In this document: positions 7,350 through 16,142 of the stretch, piece by piece | Layout of the letters: every line of letters starts with the position of its first letter | Numbering within the stretch: the first letter of the stretch is position 1 | NCBI RefSeq assembly: GCF_017104965.1 | Contig: NZ_JAAGPR010000019.1 | Location: 1-64,000 of the forward strand | Length of the DNA stretch: 64,000 nucleotides | DNA from: Paraburkholderia sp. Ac-20340 | GTDB lineage: Bacteria > Pseudomonadota > Gammaproteobacteria > Burkholderiales > Burkholderiaceae | Direction: 5' to 3' | Notes under the pieces: model-generated | Seen by the model: the letters and a program-made list of their open reading frames with translations, nothing else | Told to the model about the DNA's origin: nothing | The model's database searches: none | Program-made: the position numbers and the translations under genes

Positions 7350-7377
7350 AAAAAACGGGCAGCCCGAAAGCTGCCCG
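7350..7377 (-). terminator. second terminator of the phosphoesterase gene
   Basis: CGGGCAGC (7356-7363) pairs with GCTGCCCG (7370-7377). On the leftward strand six U follow (7350-7355). Confidence 0.85.
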
Positions 7378-7379
7378 CG

Positions 7380-7409
7380 AAAAAAGCTGGACGTACCCTG
7401 ATGTCCAGC
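7380..7409 (-). terminator. first terminator of the phosphoesterase gene
   Basis: GCTGGAC (7386-7392) pairs with GTCCAGC (7403-7409), with six U following on the leftward strand (7380-7385). Together with 7350-7377 it forms a double terminator. Confidence 0.8.
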
Positions 7410-7428
7410 CGTCGATGGTCGTATTGGC

Positions 7429-9009
7429 TTAGAGCTTCAGGTCCAGCGAGTTGGTCAGGTCGCCCATCGCCTGGCCGCCGTTGCTCTTGAGTGCGGTGTC
7501 GCGCGCGGTCAGACCCGGCAGCGTCGGCAGGGAGAAGCGGCGCGTGATCAGGCGCAGGATCGAGGTCGTGTCGTACTGCGTGTGATCGACGAAACCCTTC
7601 TTCGCATACGGCGAGATGACGAGTGCCGGAATACGCGAGCCCGGGCCCCAGCGGTCGCCCTTCGGCGGCGCGACGTGATCCCAGAAGCCGCCGTTCTCGT
7701 CGTACGTCACGACGATCACCATGTCCTTCCACTGCGGGCTCTTCTGCAGATGCGAGATGACATCGGCGATATGCTGGTCGCCGCTTGCCACGTCCGTGTA
7801 GCCTGCGTGTTCGTTCAGGTTGCCCTGCGGCTTGTAGAACGACACGGCCGGCAGCGTGCCCGCGTCGATCGCCTTGATGAACTCGCTGCCGTCCATGCCG
7901 CCGTCCAGCAGGTGAGTGGTACGCGCGGTCGTGCCCGGTGCGTAATTCACGAAGTAGTTGAACGGCTGGTGGTGCGGCTGGAAGTTCGGCGCCGTCATGT
8001 TCGCGCCGTAGATCACGTTGCTCGTGCTGTTCTGCACGGCGCTCACGGCTGCGCCCCATGCGCCGCCGTACCACGCCCACGACACGCCCGCGGTCGAGAG
8101 CAGATCGCCGATGTTCTGCGCCGTTTGCGGCGGCAGCGTCGAGGCGTTGTTCGGATCGGCCAGATTGGCGTCGCCGCCCGACGCGGCGGAGTTGCCGCTC
8201 GGCTGATACGGCGGCTGCATCGTGTTGACTGCGTAGAAGTCGGGCGTGAGGTTGCCGGACTTCACGAATTTCGGCACGCCGGTCAGCGCCGATGCCGGCG
8301 AGTTCGAGGCGAGCGTGAGCGAGACGCCGTCGGCGTCGACCGTCGAGATGGTCGGCTTGGCGGTGACCGTGTCGGCGTTCGCGTAGTACGGCGTGCACGC
8401 GCAGATCAGCCATTGGTGATTCAGGAACGAGCCGCCGAATGCGCCCATGAAGAAGTTATCGGCGAGCGTGTATTGCTGGGCGATCTTCCACAGCGGCAGT
8501 TTTTCGGCGCTGGTCGTGTAGTGGCCCATCACGAGGCCGCCCGAATCGCCCCACGCGGCGAACATGTCGTTCTTGCCGCCGTGGATCTGCATCTGGTTCT
8601 CGTAGAAGCGGTGATACAGGTCGCGCGTCGTCGTCGACAGCGGGACGTTGTAGCCATTCGGATCGTCGATGGCGAACGGCGCGTTGGCCATGTTTTCGGT
8701 CATCGCGGCCGTAATGGCGGGCGTGATGCCGGTTTGCGTGAGACCGTTCCAGACCGTCGGCAGCGTGGCGAGCACGGTGCCGTCGCGGTCGAGCTGCTGG
8801 GCGCTCGCCGTCGTTACGTTCTGCAGACCATTGGCGTTCGGGAAGCTGCCGTAGAGATTGTCGAAGCTGCGGTTCTCTGCATAGATCACGACGATATTCT
8901 TCACCGACGCAAGGCCGGGCTTGACGTCGTTGCCGCCGCAGGCCGCGACGGCGAGCGCCGCTGCCGCCGCTGCGATCGGCGTCGCATAGAACCATTTTTT
9001 GTTGATCAT
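7429..9009 (-). CDS. phosphoesterase-family acid phosphatase / phospholipase C-like lipoprotein
   Basis: A 526-residue exported protein of the alkaline-phosphatase-like phosphoesterase family (Francisella AcpA and bacterial phospholipase C group). The signal peptide ends in LAVAAC, so it is a probable lipoprotein. The metal/nucleophile motif ENRSFDNLYGSFP lies near residue 46, and the C-terminal metal site includes VVTYDENGGFWDHV (about 420). It should hydrolyse phosphomonoesters or phosphodiesters in the periplasm. ATG 9009 begins the signal peptide, and a purine-rich GAGAG precedes it. Divergent from a cytochrome c peroxidase gene. Acid phosphatase and phospholipase C activities cannot be separated by eye. 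Confidence 0.85.
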   Translation of the reverse strand: MINKKWFYATPIAAAAAALAVAACGGNDVKPGLASVKNIVVIYAENRSFDNLYGSFPNANGLQNVTTASAQQLDRDGTVLATLPTVWNGLTQTGITPAITAAMTENMANAPFAIDDPNGYNVPLSTTTRDLYHRFYENQMQIHGGKNDMFAAWGDSGGLVMGHYTTSAEKLPLWKIAQQYTLADNFFMGAFGGSFLNHQWLICACTPYYANADTVTAKPTISTVDADGVSLTLASNSPASALTGVPKFVKSGNLTPDFYAVNTMQPPYQPSGNSAASGGDANLADPNNASTLPPQTAQNIGDLLSTAGVSWAWYGGAWGAAVSAVQNSTSNVIYGANMTAPNFQPHHQPFNYFVNYAPGTTARTTHLLDGGMDGSEFIKAIDAGTLPAVSFYKPQGNLNEHAGYTDVASGDQHIADVISHLQKSPQWKDMVIVVTYDENGGFWDHVAPPKGDRWGPGSRIPALVISPYAKKGFVDHTQYDTTSILRLITRRFSLPTLPGLTARDTALKSNGGQAMGDLTNSLDLKL

Positions 9010-9093
9010 TTTTTCTCTCTCGCGTTGGGGTCCCCTTGGGCCGACGCGGGAGGGGCGCCTGCCATTGGGCGAGGCGAAGTGTCTCAACGCAAT

Positions 9094-9121
9094 TTGACAG
9101 CCATATGTAAATAATTACATT
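9094..9121 (+). promoter_or_regulatory. promoter and operator between phosphoesterase and cytochrome c peroxidase genes
   Basis: A perfect -35 TTGACA (9094-9099) is followed after 16 bases by TACATT (9116-9121). The spacer carries a perfect inverted repeat ATGTAA-ATAA-TTACAT (9105-9120). The repeat lies between the divergent genes and overlaps the -10, as a repressor site would. The regulator is unknown. Confidence 0.5.
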
Positions 9122-9289
9122 TAGCTTTTCTATTCCCTGTGATTGCATGACGTTCGTATTACGTTGCGTCATCTGAACGTCACATCGTTGACATACGCTT
9201 TCGCGACTTCGATGCGTGATGAGACGCATCGGCAATCGCGGCGAAAGGGCGCTGTGCAGCGCGCGCCGCCATGTTCCGGGGATCAGTTC

Positions 9290-10675
9290 ATGTTGCGTAG
9301 ATTGGCGCGTCGTTCGACGCGAATGGGGACTCCCGCGCGTTCGGCGCGGCTGATGCTGGCGGCCGCGATGTGCGCGGCACTCGCGGCATGCGACGGCGGC
9401 ACCACGCAGCCGGATAGCGCCGATAGTCGCAACGCAGCCGGCGCGAGCGCGCACGACGCCAACGCAACTTCAAACAGCGACGGCGCCAGGCTGATGAAGA
9501 TCTCGACGAATGCCGCCGCGGCGACGCACGGCCAGTCGCGCGCCGAGGTCTACGCGCAGGTGCGCCGCATGACGGCGCTCGGCAAGCAGATGTTCTTCGA
9601 TCCGTCGCTGTCGGGCTCGGGCAAGATGTCGTGCGCGACCTGCCATAGCCCCGACCGCGCGTTCACGCCCACCAATGCGCTCGACGTGCAGATCGGCGGC
9701 GCCGATATGCATCGCCCCGGCATGCGCGCGGTGCCGACGCTCAAGTATCTGCAGGCGGTGCCGGCGTTCGCCGAGCACTATCACGACTCCGACGACGAAG
9801 GCGACGAAAGCGTCGATGCCGGCCCGACCGGCGGCCTCACGTGGGACGGCCGCGTCGATCACGGTGCGGATCAGGCGCGCATCCCGCTGCTTTCGTCGTT
9901 CGAGATGGCGAGCACGCCGCGCAAGGTCACCGACGCCGTGCGCGCAGCGCCGTACGCCAACGCGTTTCGCGAGGCCTTCGGCGAGCACATCTTCGACGAC
10001 GAGGACGCCACCTTCAAGGCCGTGCTGAAGTCGCTCGAAACCTTCGAGCAGGCGCCGGACGTGTTCTATCCGTATTCGAGCAAGTACGACGCGTACCTCG
10101 CGGGCAAGGCCACGCTCACGTCCGCCGAACTGCGCGGGCTGCAACTCTTCAACGACGAGACGAAGGGCAATTGCGCGAGTTGCCATATCAGCCAGCGCGC
10201 GAAAGACGGTTCGCCGCCGCAGTTCAGCGATTTCGGTTTGATCGCCGTGGGCGTGCCGCGCAATCGCGCGCTTGCCGTGAATCACGATCCGCGCTTTTTC
10301 GATCTGGGCGCGTGCGGTCCCGAGCGCACGGATCTCGGTCATCGCGATGAATTTTGCGGCCTGTTCCGCACGCCGACGCTGCGCAATATCGCGCTGAAGA
10401 AAACGTTCTTTCACAACGGCATTTATCACTCGCTGGAAGACGTGATGCGTTTTTATTCGCGTCGCGATACGAACCCGGAAGAGTTCTATCCGGTGGTGAA
10501 GGGCAAGGTGAACAAGTTCGACGATCTGCCGCGCCAGTACTGGACCAATCTCAATACCGACGCGCCGTTCGATCGCAAGCGCGGCGATGCGCCGGTTTAT
10601 ACCGATGCGGAAATCAAGGATGTGATTGCGTTTCTGGGCACGCTCACCGATGGCTGGCAACCGGCGGCGCATTGA
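9290..10675 (+). CDS. di-haem cytochrome c peroxidase family lipoprotein
   Basis: A 461-residue exported protein. A basic start and hydrophobic segment end in the lipobox LAAC. Two covalent haem c sites follow, CATCH (about 120) and CASCH (about 293), in the CcpA/MauG arrangement. The family reduces hydrogen peroxide with electrons from small c-type cytochromes, or oxidises other partners. In-frame TTG or ATG codons upstream (from 9143) are possible starts; ATG 9290 is preferred because it opens the signal peptide directly. Divergent from the phosphoesterase gene, with a shared control region. Confidence 0.85.
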   Translation: MLRRLARRSTRMGTPARSARLMLAAAMCAALAACDGGTTQPDSADSRNAAGASAHDANATSNSDGARLMKISTNAAAATHGQSRAEVYAQVRRMTALGKQMFFDPSLSGSGKMSCATCHSPDRAFTPTNALDVQIGGADMHRPGMRAVPTLKYLQAVPAFAEHYHDSDDEGDESVDAGPTGGLTWDGRVDHGADQARIPLLSSFEMASTPRKVTDAVRAAPYANAFREAFGEHIFDDEDATFKAVLKSLETFEQAPDVFYPYSSKYDAYLAGKATLTSAELRGLQLFNDETKGNCASCHISQRAKDGSPPQFSDFGLIAVGVPRNRALAVNHDPRFFDLGACGPERTDLGHRDEFCGLFRTPTLRNIALKKTFFHNGIYHSLEDVMRFYSRRDTNPEEFYPVVKGKVNKFDDLPRQYWTNLNTDAPFDRKRGDAPVYTDAEIKDVIAFLGTLTDGWQPAAH

Positions 10676-10721
10676 AGCGTAGTGGAGCGATTGAGGCGCT
10701 TGAAGCGTGAGATCTCGCGCT

Positions 10722-10964
10722 TCAATTGCCCGCGATCAGAAGACAGGTGGCGGTCAGGATCACGAAGGAAATCAGCAGGCACAGCGCACCGCCGCGCATC
10801 ACGGTTTCGGGCCAGCGCGGCGCGTTATCGAAACGGATCGCGAAGGCTTCGCTAGCGTGATCCGTTTGCGGCGTGTGCGTATGGTGGGCGATCAGCGCCA
10901 TCAGACCGATGCAGAGCAGGGCCAGCAAGACCGCGAATACCTGAAGTGCGATGGCGTAACTCAT
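10722..10964 (-). CDS. two-helix membrane protein, 80 aa, function unknown
   Basis: An 80-residue protein with hydrophobic helices at about 5-26 and 58-78, separated by a hydrophilic His/Thr-rich loop. No family recognised. It is convergent with the cytochrome c peroxidase gene (46 bases apart). The start ATG 10964 is the first in the frame. Confidence 0.6.
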   Translation of the reverse strand: MSYAIALQVFAVLLALLCIGLMALIAHHTHTPQTDHASEAFAIRFDNAPRWPETVMRGGALCLLISFVILTATCLLIAGN

Positions 10965-11181
10965 GACAGATAAGTCCTACGAGCGATTAAGCGGATGACA
11001 GTGAAAGATTAGGGTTTCGCTGTCGGGCGCTCCATCGGACCAATCCTAAAATGCCGCGGGCAGGCCAGGAGTGCGTGGCGCCGCGCCGCACAGATGGCCA
11101 AGGCAGAAATAGGGCGCGTGCTATTCTTTTTCAGATAGTTGGACGAGATAGCAGACCGTTGCCCTACAAGGAGAATGTTCG

Positions 11182-11568
11182 ATGTCGAAATTGCCCCGTG
11201 TTCTGTCCGGCCTTGCCGCCGCGTGCCTGCTCGCGATCGGATCGAGCGCCCACGCCGCCAATCTGGGCTTTCTCAACGACACGCCGGCCGCGTGGATGAA
11301 GCAGGCCGACTACAACTCGCTCGCGCAAGCCGTGCGCGAAGCGGTCGCCACGAAGCAGGACGGCGAGACGGTCAACTGGAACAACGACGGACTGCGCAGC
11401 GGCGTGAAGATCGATGCCGTCATCACGGTCGTCAAGACCGAAAAGGATGGCGACAAGACCTGCCGCGATTCGGATGTGACCGTCAACGCCAAAGGCCAGT
11501 CGATGAGGCTGCGTCCGCAGTTCTGCCGCGTCGGCGAGGGCGCCTGGGTCTATCAGAAGAAGCATTGA
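11182..11568 (+). CDS. exported surface-antigen-like protein, 128 aa
   Basis: A 128-residue secreted protein with a type I signal peptide cleaved after AHA (about residue 26). The mature part has the layout of the C-terminal half of the RT0821/Lpp0805 (17-kDa surface antigen) group: a VNWNNDGLRSG turn, a CR pair, a second Cys and a terminal GAWVY strand. The glycine-zipper half is missing. The two Cys probably form a disulphide. AAGGAGAA precedes ATG 11182. Its stop TGA overlaps the GAGGAG ribosome binding site of the next gene, so the two are co-transcribed. Function unknown. Confidence 0.75.
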   Translation: MSKLPRVLSGLAAACLLAIGSSAHAANLGFLNDTPAAWMKQADYNSLAQAVREAVATKQDGETVNWNNDGLRSGVKIDAVITVVKTEKDGDKTCRDSDVTVNAKGQSMRLRPQFCRVGEGAWVYQKKH

Positions 11569-11576
11569 GGAGCGCG

Positions 11577-12026
11577 GTGAACGGCAAGATTGTTTCCTGC
11601 GGCATCGTGCTGCTCGATGAGCATGGCCGCGTGCTGCTCGCCCATGCGACCGGCACCGGCCATTGGGATATTCCGAAGGGACATGGCGAGCCCGACGAGA
11701 CCGCGGCGCAAAGCGCATTGCGCGAGATGGTCGAGGAAACCGGCATCGCCATCGATGCGGCGCGCCTCGTCGATCTCGGCCGCTTCGCGTATCGGCGCGA
11801 CAAGGATCTGCATCTGTTTGCCGCGCGGGCGCTGGCAAGCGAACTCGATCTGTCGCGCTGCGTGTGCGTGTCGATGTTTGCGCGCCGCCACGACGGCGTG
11901 ATGATTCCCGAGATGGACGCGTGGCGCTGGACCGCGCCCGCCGATGTCGATCAATACGCGAGCCGCAGTCTCGCGCGTCTGTTCCACACGACGCTTTCGC
12001 TGGCGGCGCTGCACGAGCGCATCTAG
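11577..12026 (+). CDS. Nudix hydrolase
   Basis: A 149-residue cytoplasmic hydrolase with a complete Nudix box at about residues 38-60: G-x5-E, then RE, then EE-x-G (GEPDETAAQSALREMVEETG). The Nudix fold pyrophosphorolyses nucleoside-diphosphate-linked substrates with Mg2+. A preceding PKG and a compact size resemble MutT/Ap4A-hydrolase members, but the substrate is open. The start GTG 11577 is set by GAGGAG four bases upstream, which overlaps the stop of the preceding gene. Confidence 0.85.
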   Translation: MNGKIVSCGIVLLDEHGRVLLAHATGTGHWDIPKGHGEPDETAAQSALREMVEETGIAIDAARLVDLGRFAYRRDKDLHLFAARALASELDLSRCVCVSMFARRHDGVMIPEMDAWRWTAPADVDQYASRSLARLFHTTLSLAALHERI

Positions 12027-12037
12027 CGGCGCAATGA

Positions 12038-12065
12038 AAAAAGCCCTGCAAATGCAGGGCTTTTT
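12038..12065. terminator. bidirectional terminator between Nudix gene and glnS
   Basis: AAAAAGCCCTGC (12038-12049), loop AAAT, GCAGGGCTTTTT (12054-12065). Serves both converging genes. Confidence 0.93.
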
Positions 12066-12101
12066 GACTTTCGGTGACGCGGGTGAGGGCGGATTTGGCG
12101 C

Positions 12102-13820
12102 TTACTTGCCCCAGCTGTCACGCAGACCGACGATGCGGTTGAACACCGGCGCGCCCGGCTTCGAGTCGTAGCGGTCGGCAACGAAGTAGCCGTGACGCTC
12201 GAACTGATAGCGGTCTTCCGGCGCTGCGTTTTTCGCGGCCGGTTCGACGTACGCCTGGACGATGCGCTTCGAATCCGGGTTCAGCGCTTCGAGGAAGTCG
12301 CGGCCGCCTGCGTCCGGCTGCTCTTCGCGGAACAGACGGTCGTAGAGACGCACTTCGGCCGGCACGGCGTTGTCCGCGCTGATGAACTGGATCGTGCCCT
12401 TGACCTTGTAGTTGCTCGAGCCTTCGGTGCCCGATTTGCTGTCCGGGAAGTAGTTGCAGTGCACGGCGACGATATTGCCGTCGGCGTCTTTTTCCGCGCC
12501 CGTGCATTCGACGACGAAGCCGTACTTCAGGCGCACCTTGTTGCCCGGGAACAGACGGAAATAGCCCTTGGGCGGCGTTTCCTGGAAGTCTTCGCGCTCG
12601 ATCCACAGTTCACGCGAGAACGTGAATTCGCGGTTGCCGCGCTCCGGGTGATGCGGATGCACCGGCGCGCTGCACAGCTCGGACTGGCCTTCAGGATAGT
12701 TGTCGACGATCAGCTTGAGCGGATCGAGCACGGCGGTCGCACGCGGCGCCTTGTCGTCCAGATCGTCGCGCAGCGCGCCTTCGAACACGCTCATGTCGAT
12801 CCACGAATCGACCTTGGTCACGCCGATACGCTCGCAGAACAGCTTGATCGCATCGGGCGTAAAGCCGCGACGACGCACGCCGACGATGGTCGGCATACGC
12901 GGATCGTCCCAGCCGTCCACGTGCTTTTCGGTCACGAGCTGCAGCAGCTTGCGCTTGCTGGTGATCGCATACGTGAGGTTCAGGCGCGAAAACTCGATCT
13001 GTTGCGGCAGCGGACGTGCGAACACGCCGGCGTCGGCCAGTTCGTTGAGCACCCAGTCGTACAGCGGACGGTGATCTTCGAACTCCAGCGTGCACAGCGA
13101 ATGCGTGATGCCTTCCAGCGCGTCCGAAATGCAGTGCGTGTAGTCGTACATCGGGTACACGCACCACTTGTCGCCGGTGCGATAGTGGTGAGCGAAGCGG
13201 ATGCGGTAGATGACCGGGTCGCGCAGATTGAAGTTCGGCGCCGCCATGTCGATCTTCGCGCGCAGCACGTGCGCGCCTTCCGCGAACTCGCCGGCCTTCA
13301 TGCGGCGGAACAGGTCGAGGTTTTCATCGACGGAGCGATCGCGGAACGGCGAATTCTTGCCCGCTTCCGTGGCCGAGCCGCGGTTCGCGCGCATCTCTTC
13401 CGGCGACTGGCTGTCCACGTATGCACGGCCGCGCTGGATCAGCAGTTCGGCGAATTCGTAGAGCTTGTCGTAGTAGTCGCTCGCGAAGAAGAGGTATTCC
13501 TTCTCTTCTTTCTTCCACTCGAAGCCGAGCCAGCTGACCGCGTCGATGATCGAGTTGACGTATTCGACGCTTTCCTTTTCCGGATTCGTGTCGTCGAAGC
13601 GCAGATGGCAAACGCCGTCGTAGCGCTGTGCGACGCCGAAGTTCACGCAGATGCTCTTCGCGTGGCCGATGTGCAGATAGCCGTTCGGCTCCGGCGGGAA
13701 GCGCGTTTCCACGCGCTGAGCCCACTTGCCCGAGCGATTGTCGTCGTCGATGATGTTGCGGATGAAATTGGATGCCGCAGGCGCGTCCGTGCGGTCGGCG
13801 TCTTTACGTTCGGTATTCAT
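12102..13820 (-). CDS. glnS: glutaminyl-tRNA synthetase
   Basis: A 572-residue class I synthetase that charges tRNA-Gln with glutamine in the cytosol. The HIGH motif (residues 50-53, after PPEPNGYL) and the KMSKS-equivalent TSKRK (about 278) are both present. An extended C-terminal anticodon-binding beta-barrel domain of normal length follows. ATG 13820 gives the usual short N-terminal tail. Monocistronic, with a bidirectional terminator at its 3' end. The opposite strand is open for most of the gene, which is a GC-bias artefact. Confidence 0.96.
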   Translation of the reverse strand: MNTERKDADRTDAPAASNFIRNIIDDDNRSGKWAQRVETRFPPEPNGYLHIGHAKSICVNFGVAQRYDGVCHLRFDDTNPEKESVEYVNSIIDAVSWLGFEWKKEEKEYLFFASDYYDKLYEFAELLIQRGRAYVDSQSPEEMRANRGSATEAGKNSPFRDRSVDENLDLFRRMKAGEFAEGAHVLRAKIDMAAPNFNLRDPVIYRIRFAHHYRTGDKWCVYPMYDYTHCISDALEGITHSLCTLEFEDHRPLYDWVLNELADAGVFARPLPQQIEFSRLNLTYAITSKRKLLQLVTEKHVDGWDDPRMPTIVGVRRRGFTPDAIKLFCERIGVTKVDSWIDMSVFEGALRDDLDDKAPRATAVLDPLKLIVDNYPEGQSELCSAPVHPHHPERGNREFTFSRELWIEREDFQETPPKGYFRLFPGNKVRLKYGFVVECTGAEKDADGNIVAVHCNYFPDSKSGTEGSSNYKVKGTIQFISADNAVPAEVRLYDRLFREEQPDAGGRDFLEALNPDSKRIVQAYVEPAAKNAAPEDRYQFERHGYFVADRYDSKPGAPVFNRIVGLRDSWGK

Positions 13821-14008
13821 GCGAAAAGGGAAGTCGTTCGAGGGCGCGGTGCAAGTGGCCAGCCTGTCGGCGGGCGAATGTTCATGGACACTCGACCCTG
13901 CCGAAGCCGCACCGGGCGCCGGTGGTGCCTTCCATTCTACCTGACGCGACCTTTCCCGCCAGTCCTGGCGCCGGGGTGTCGCATCGGGCTCACTTTGGCG
14001 GAGAACAA

Positions 14009-14596
14009 ATGTCGATCAACGAGCCGCGCGTGCTGGTCCTGCCGGGCTATATGAACTCCGGGCCGGGGCACTGGCAAACGCGCTGGGAGGCCGGGCACAC
14101 GGGCTTCGAGCGGGTGTCGATGCCCGACTGGATGCGGCCGGATTGCGATGCCTGGTGCGCGACGCTGGAGGCGGCGCTGGTGGCGGATCAGGTGGCGGCG
14201 ACGGGCGGCGAGCGCAGCGTCCTGCTGGCGGCGCACAGCCTCGGCTGCCTGACGGTGGCGCACTGGGCCGCGCGCCACGCCAGCGCGGCGACGCGCGCGA
14301 AAGTGGCCGGCGCGCTGCTGGTGGCGTTGCCGGACCCGCATGGCCCCGCCTTCCCGCGCGACGCCAAAGGGTTCGATCCGGTGCCGATGGCGGCGCTGCC
14401 GTTCGCAAGCGTCGTCGTCGCCAGCAGCGACGATCCCTATGGCGGCGTGGCCTTCGCGCAGCGCTGCGCGCAGGCGTGGGGCAGCCGCTGGATGGAGATT
14501 GGCGCGCGCGGACACATCAACGCGGAAAGCGGCCTGGCCGACTGGCCACAGGGTTTCGACTGGCTGATGTCGATGAAAGCGGGCGCGGCCGCCTGA
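14009..14596 (+). CDS. RBBP9/YdeN-type serine hydrolase
   Basis: A 195-residue alpha/beta hydrolase. The beta1 strand LVLPGYMNSGPGHWQ, the nucleophile elbow HSLGC (Ser near 78), the acid in SSDDPYG (about 136) and the catalytic His in GHINAESG (about 171) are all in place. The family contains small serine hydrolases of mostly unknown substrate. ATG 14009 follows GGAGAAC at a normal distance. Stands alone between glnS (divergent) and a CoA-transferase (convergent). Confidence 0.85.
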   Translation: MSINEPRVLVLPGYMNSGPGHWQTRWEAGHTGFERVSMPDWMRPDCDAWCATLEAALVADQVAATGGERSVLLAAHSLGCLTVAHWAARHASAATRAKVAGALLVALPDPHGPAFPRDAKGFDPVPMAALPFASVVVASSDDPYGGVAFAQRCAQAWGSRWMEIGARGHINAESGLADWPQGFDWLMSMKAGAAA

Positions 14597-14619
14597 ATTA
14601 CGTCACTGAATTACGTCAC

Positions 14620-15840
14620 TTAGACCACGCCCTTGTCGCGCAACGCCGCCACCTGCGCGCCGTCATAGCCGAGCACCTCGCGCAGCACCGCTTCGGTATG
14701 TTCGCCGAGCGTCGGCGGATGGCCCGCCACCGTGGGCGGCGTCGCGCTCATGCGGATGGGATTGCGCACCAGCCGCGCCGTGCCGCCCGACGGGTGCGGC
14801 ACATCCACCTGCATCTCGCGCGCGATCACCTGCTCGTTTTCAAACACTTCGGCGAGATTGTTGATCGGCCCGCACGGCACGCCTGCGCCCTCCAGCGCGC
14901 CGATCCAGTCGGCCTTGCTGCGCGCGCGGATCAGCTCCGCGAGGATCGGCACCAGCGTGTCGCGATGGCGCACGCGTTCGGGATTGGTCGCGAAACGCAC
15001 GTCGTCGGCGAGATCCGGGCGGCCCGCCACCTCGACGAACTTGCGGAACTGGCCGTCGTTGCCCACCGCCAGAATGATCCAGCTATCGCGGGTCTGGAAC
15101 GCCTGATACGGCACGATATTCGGATGCGCGTTGCCCCAGCGCGCGGGCGGATTGCCGCTCGCGAGGAAGTTCGAATTCATGTTGGCGAGCATCGCCACCT
15201 GCACGTCGAGCAGCGCCATGTCGATGTACTGGCCCGCGCCCGTGCGGTCGCGATGCGTGAGCGCCGTGAGGACGGCGACGGTCGCGTACATGCCGGTCAT
15301 CAGATCGGCGATCGCCACGCCCGCCTTCTGCGGGCCGCCGCCGGGCAGGGCGTCGCGCTCGCCGGTGATGCTCATGAAGCCGCCCATGCCCTGCACGATG
15401 AAGTCGTAACCGGCACGCGACGCATACGGGCCGGTCTGGCCGAAGCCCGTCACCGAGCAGTAGACGATGTCGGGCTTCACTTCGCGCAGCGAGTCGTAAT
15501 CGAGCCCGTACTTTTTGAGCTGCCCGGCCTTGTAGTTCTCCAGCACGACGTCGCTTTGCGCGGCCAGTTCGCGCACGATGCGCTGGCCTTCGGGCGTGGC
15601 GATATCGACGCTCACCGAGCGCTTGTTGCGGTTCGCCGCGAGGTAATACGCGGCTTCCGCCGTATCTTCGCCAGCGGGCGTTTTCAGGTACGGCGGCCCC
15701 CAGTGGCGCGTGTCGTCGCCGGCGCCCGGGCGCTCCACCTTGATCACGTCGGCGCCGAAATCGGCGAGAGTCTGCGCGCACCACGGCCCGGCAAGGACGC
15801 GGGTGAGATCGAGTACGCGGATGTGGCTCAGAGCGCCCAT
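14620..15840 (-). CDS. CaiB/BaiF family class III CoA-transferase
   Basis: A 406-residue cytoplasmic enzyme. N-terminal RVLDLTRVLAGPWCAQ and DVIKVERPG begin the knot-like family III fold. The catalytic Asp is expected in the IADLMTGMYA segment (about 180). A C-terminal GEHTEAVL motif is typical. The family moves CoA between carboxylic acids (formyl/oxalate, succinate/glutarate, carnitine). The overall sequence is closest in feel to the succinyl-CoA:glutarate/dicarboxylate branch, but I cannot assign the substrate. Monocistronic and convergent with the RBBP9-type gene. Confidence 0.88.
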   Translation of the reverse strand: MGALSHIRVLDLTRVLAGPWCAQTLADFGADVIKVERPGAGDDTRHWGPPYLKTPAGEDTAEAAYYLAANRNKRSVSVDIATPEGQRIVRELAAQSDVVLENYKAGQLKKYGLDYDSLREVKPDIVYCSVTGFGQTGPYASRAGYDFIVQGMGGFMSITGERDALPGGGPQKAGVAIADLMTGMYATVAVLTALTHRDRTGAGQYIDMALLDVQVAMLANMNSNFLASGNPPARWGNAHPNIVPYQAFQTRDSWIILAVGNDGQFRKFVEVAGRPDLADDVRFATNPERVRHRDTLVPILAELIRARSKADWIGALEGAGVPCGPINNLAEVFENEQVIAREMQVDVPHPSGGTARLVRNPIRMSATPPTVAGHPPTLGEHTEAVLREVLGYDGAQVAALRDKGVV

Positions 15841-16050
15841 GCGATGTCTTCCAATGTCGTTTTACGTAGGACTCGCCGATGCCGGCGGCCGGTTGAGGCC
15901 CATCTTAAGCGATCCGCACGCTGCATGGTAAATTTCGGTACAAGGTTTCGCACAGCGGAACCTGGCGTGCCGAAGATGATCCGTGACAGGCCGCTGTCGC
16001 AAGCGCGCCAACCGCGCCGAGCGGGCCGCCGCGAGCGTGCGGCGATCCCG

Positions 16051-16056
16051 TATAAT
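16051..16056 (+). promoter_or_regulatory. -10 element of the alaS promoter
   Basis: A perfect TATAAT at 16051-16056. Transcription would start near 16063, giving an 80-base leader. No recognisable -35. Confidence 0.6.
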
Positions 16057-16071
16057 CGTTCGATTCAGCAT

Positions 16072-16094
16072 CACGGAAACTGCGCGTTTCCGTG
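16072..16094 (+). promoter_or_regulatory. leader hairpin of alaS
   Basis: A perfect 9-bp stem CACGGAAAC (16072-16080) / GTTTCCGTG (16086-16094) with a five-base loop lies in the transcribed leader, 48 bases before the alaS start. There is no U-run, so it is not a simple terminator. It could be a protein or tRNA contact, or an mRNA-stabilising stem. Confidence 0.5.
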
Positions 16095-16142
16095 TTCAAA
16101 CAAGATTCAGCACTGACGCCCCGAAGGTAAATACAGCACGCC

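Noticed and set aside
9080..9130. Pho box upstream of the phosphoesterase gene
   Set aside because: Only one CTGTCA-like half-site is visible on the minus strand; no second copy at an 11-base spacing.
12192..14054. A 620-codon open frame on the plus strand opposite glnS
   Set aside because: It is the mirror of glnS third-position GC bias; the translation is Arg/Val/His-rich without domains, and glnS on the other strand is unmistakable.
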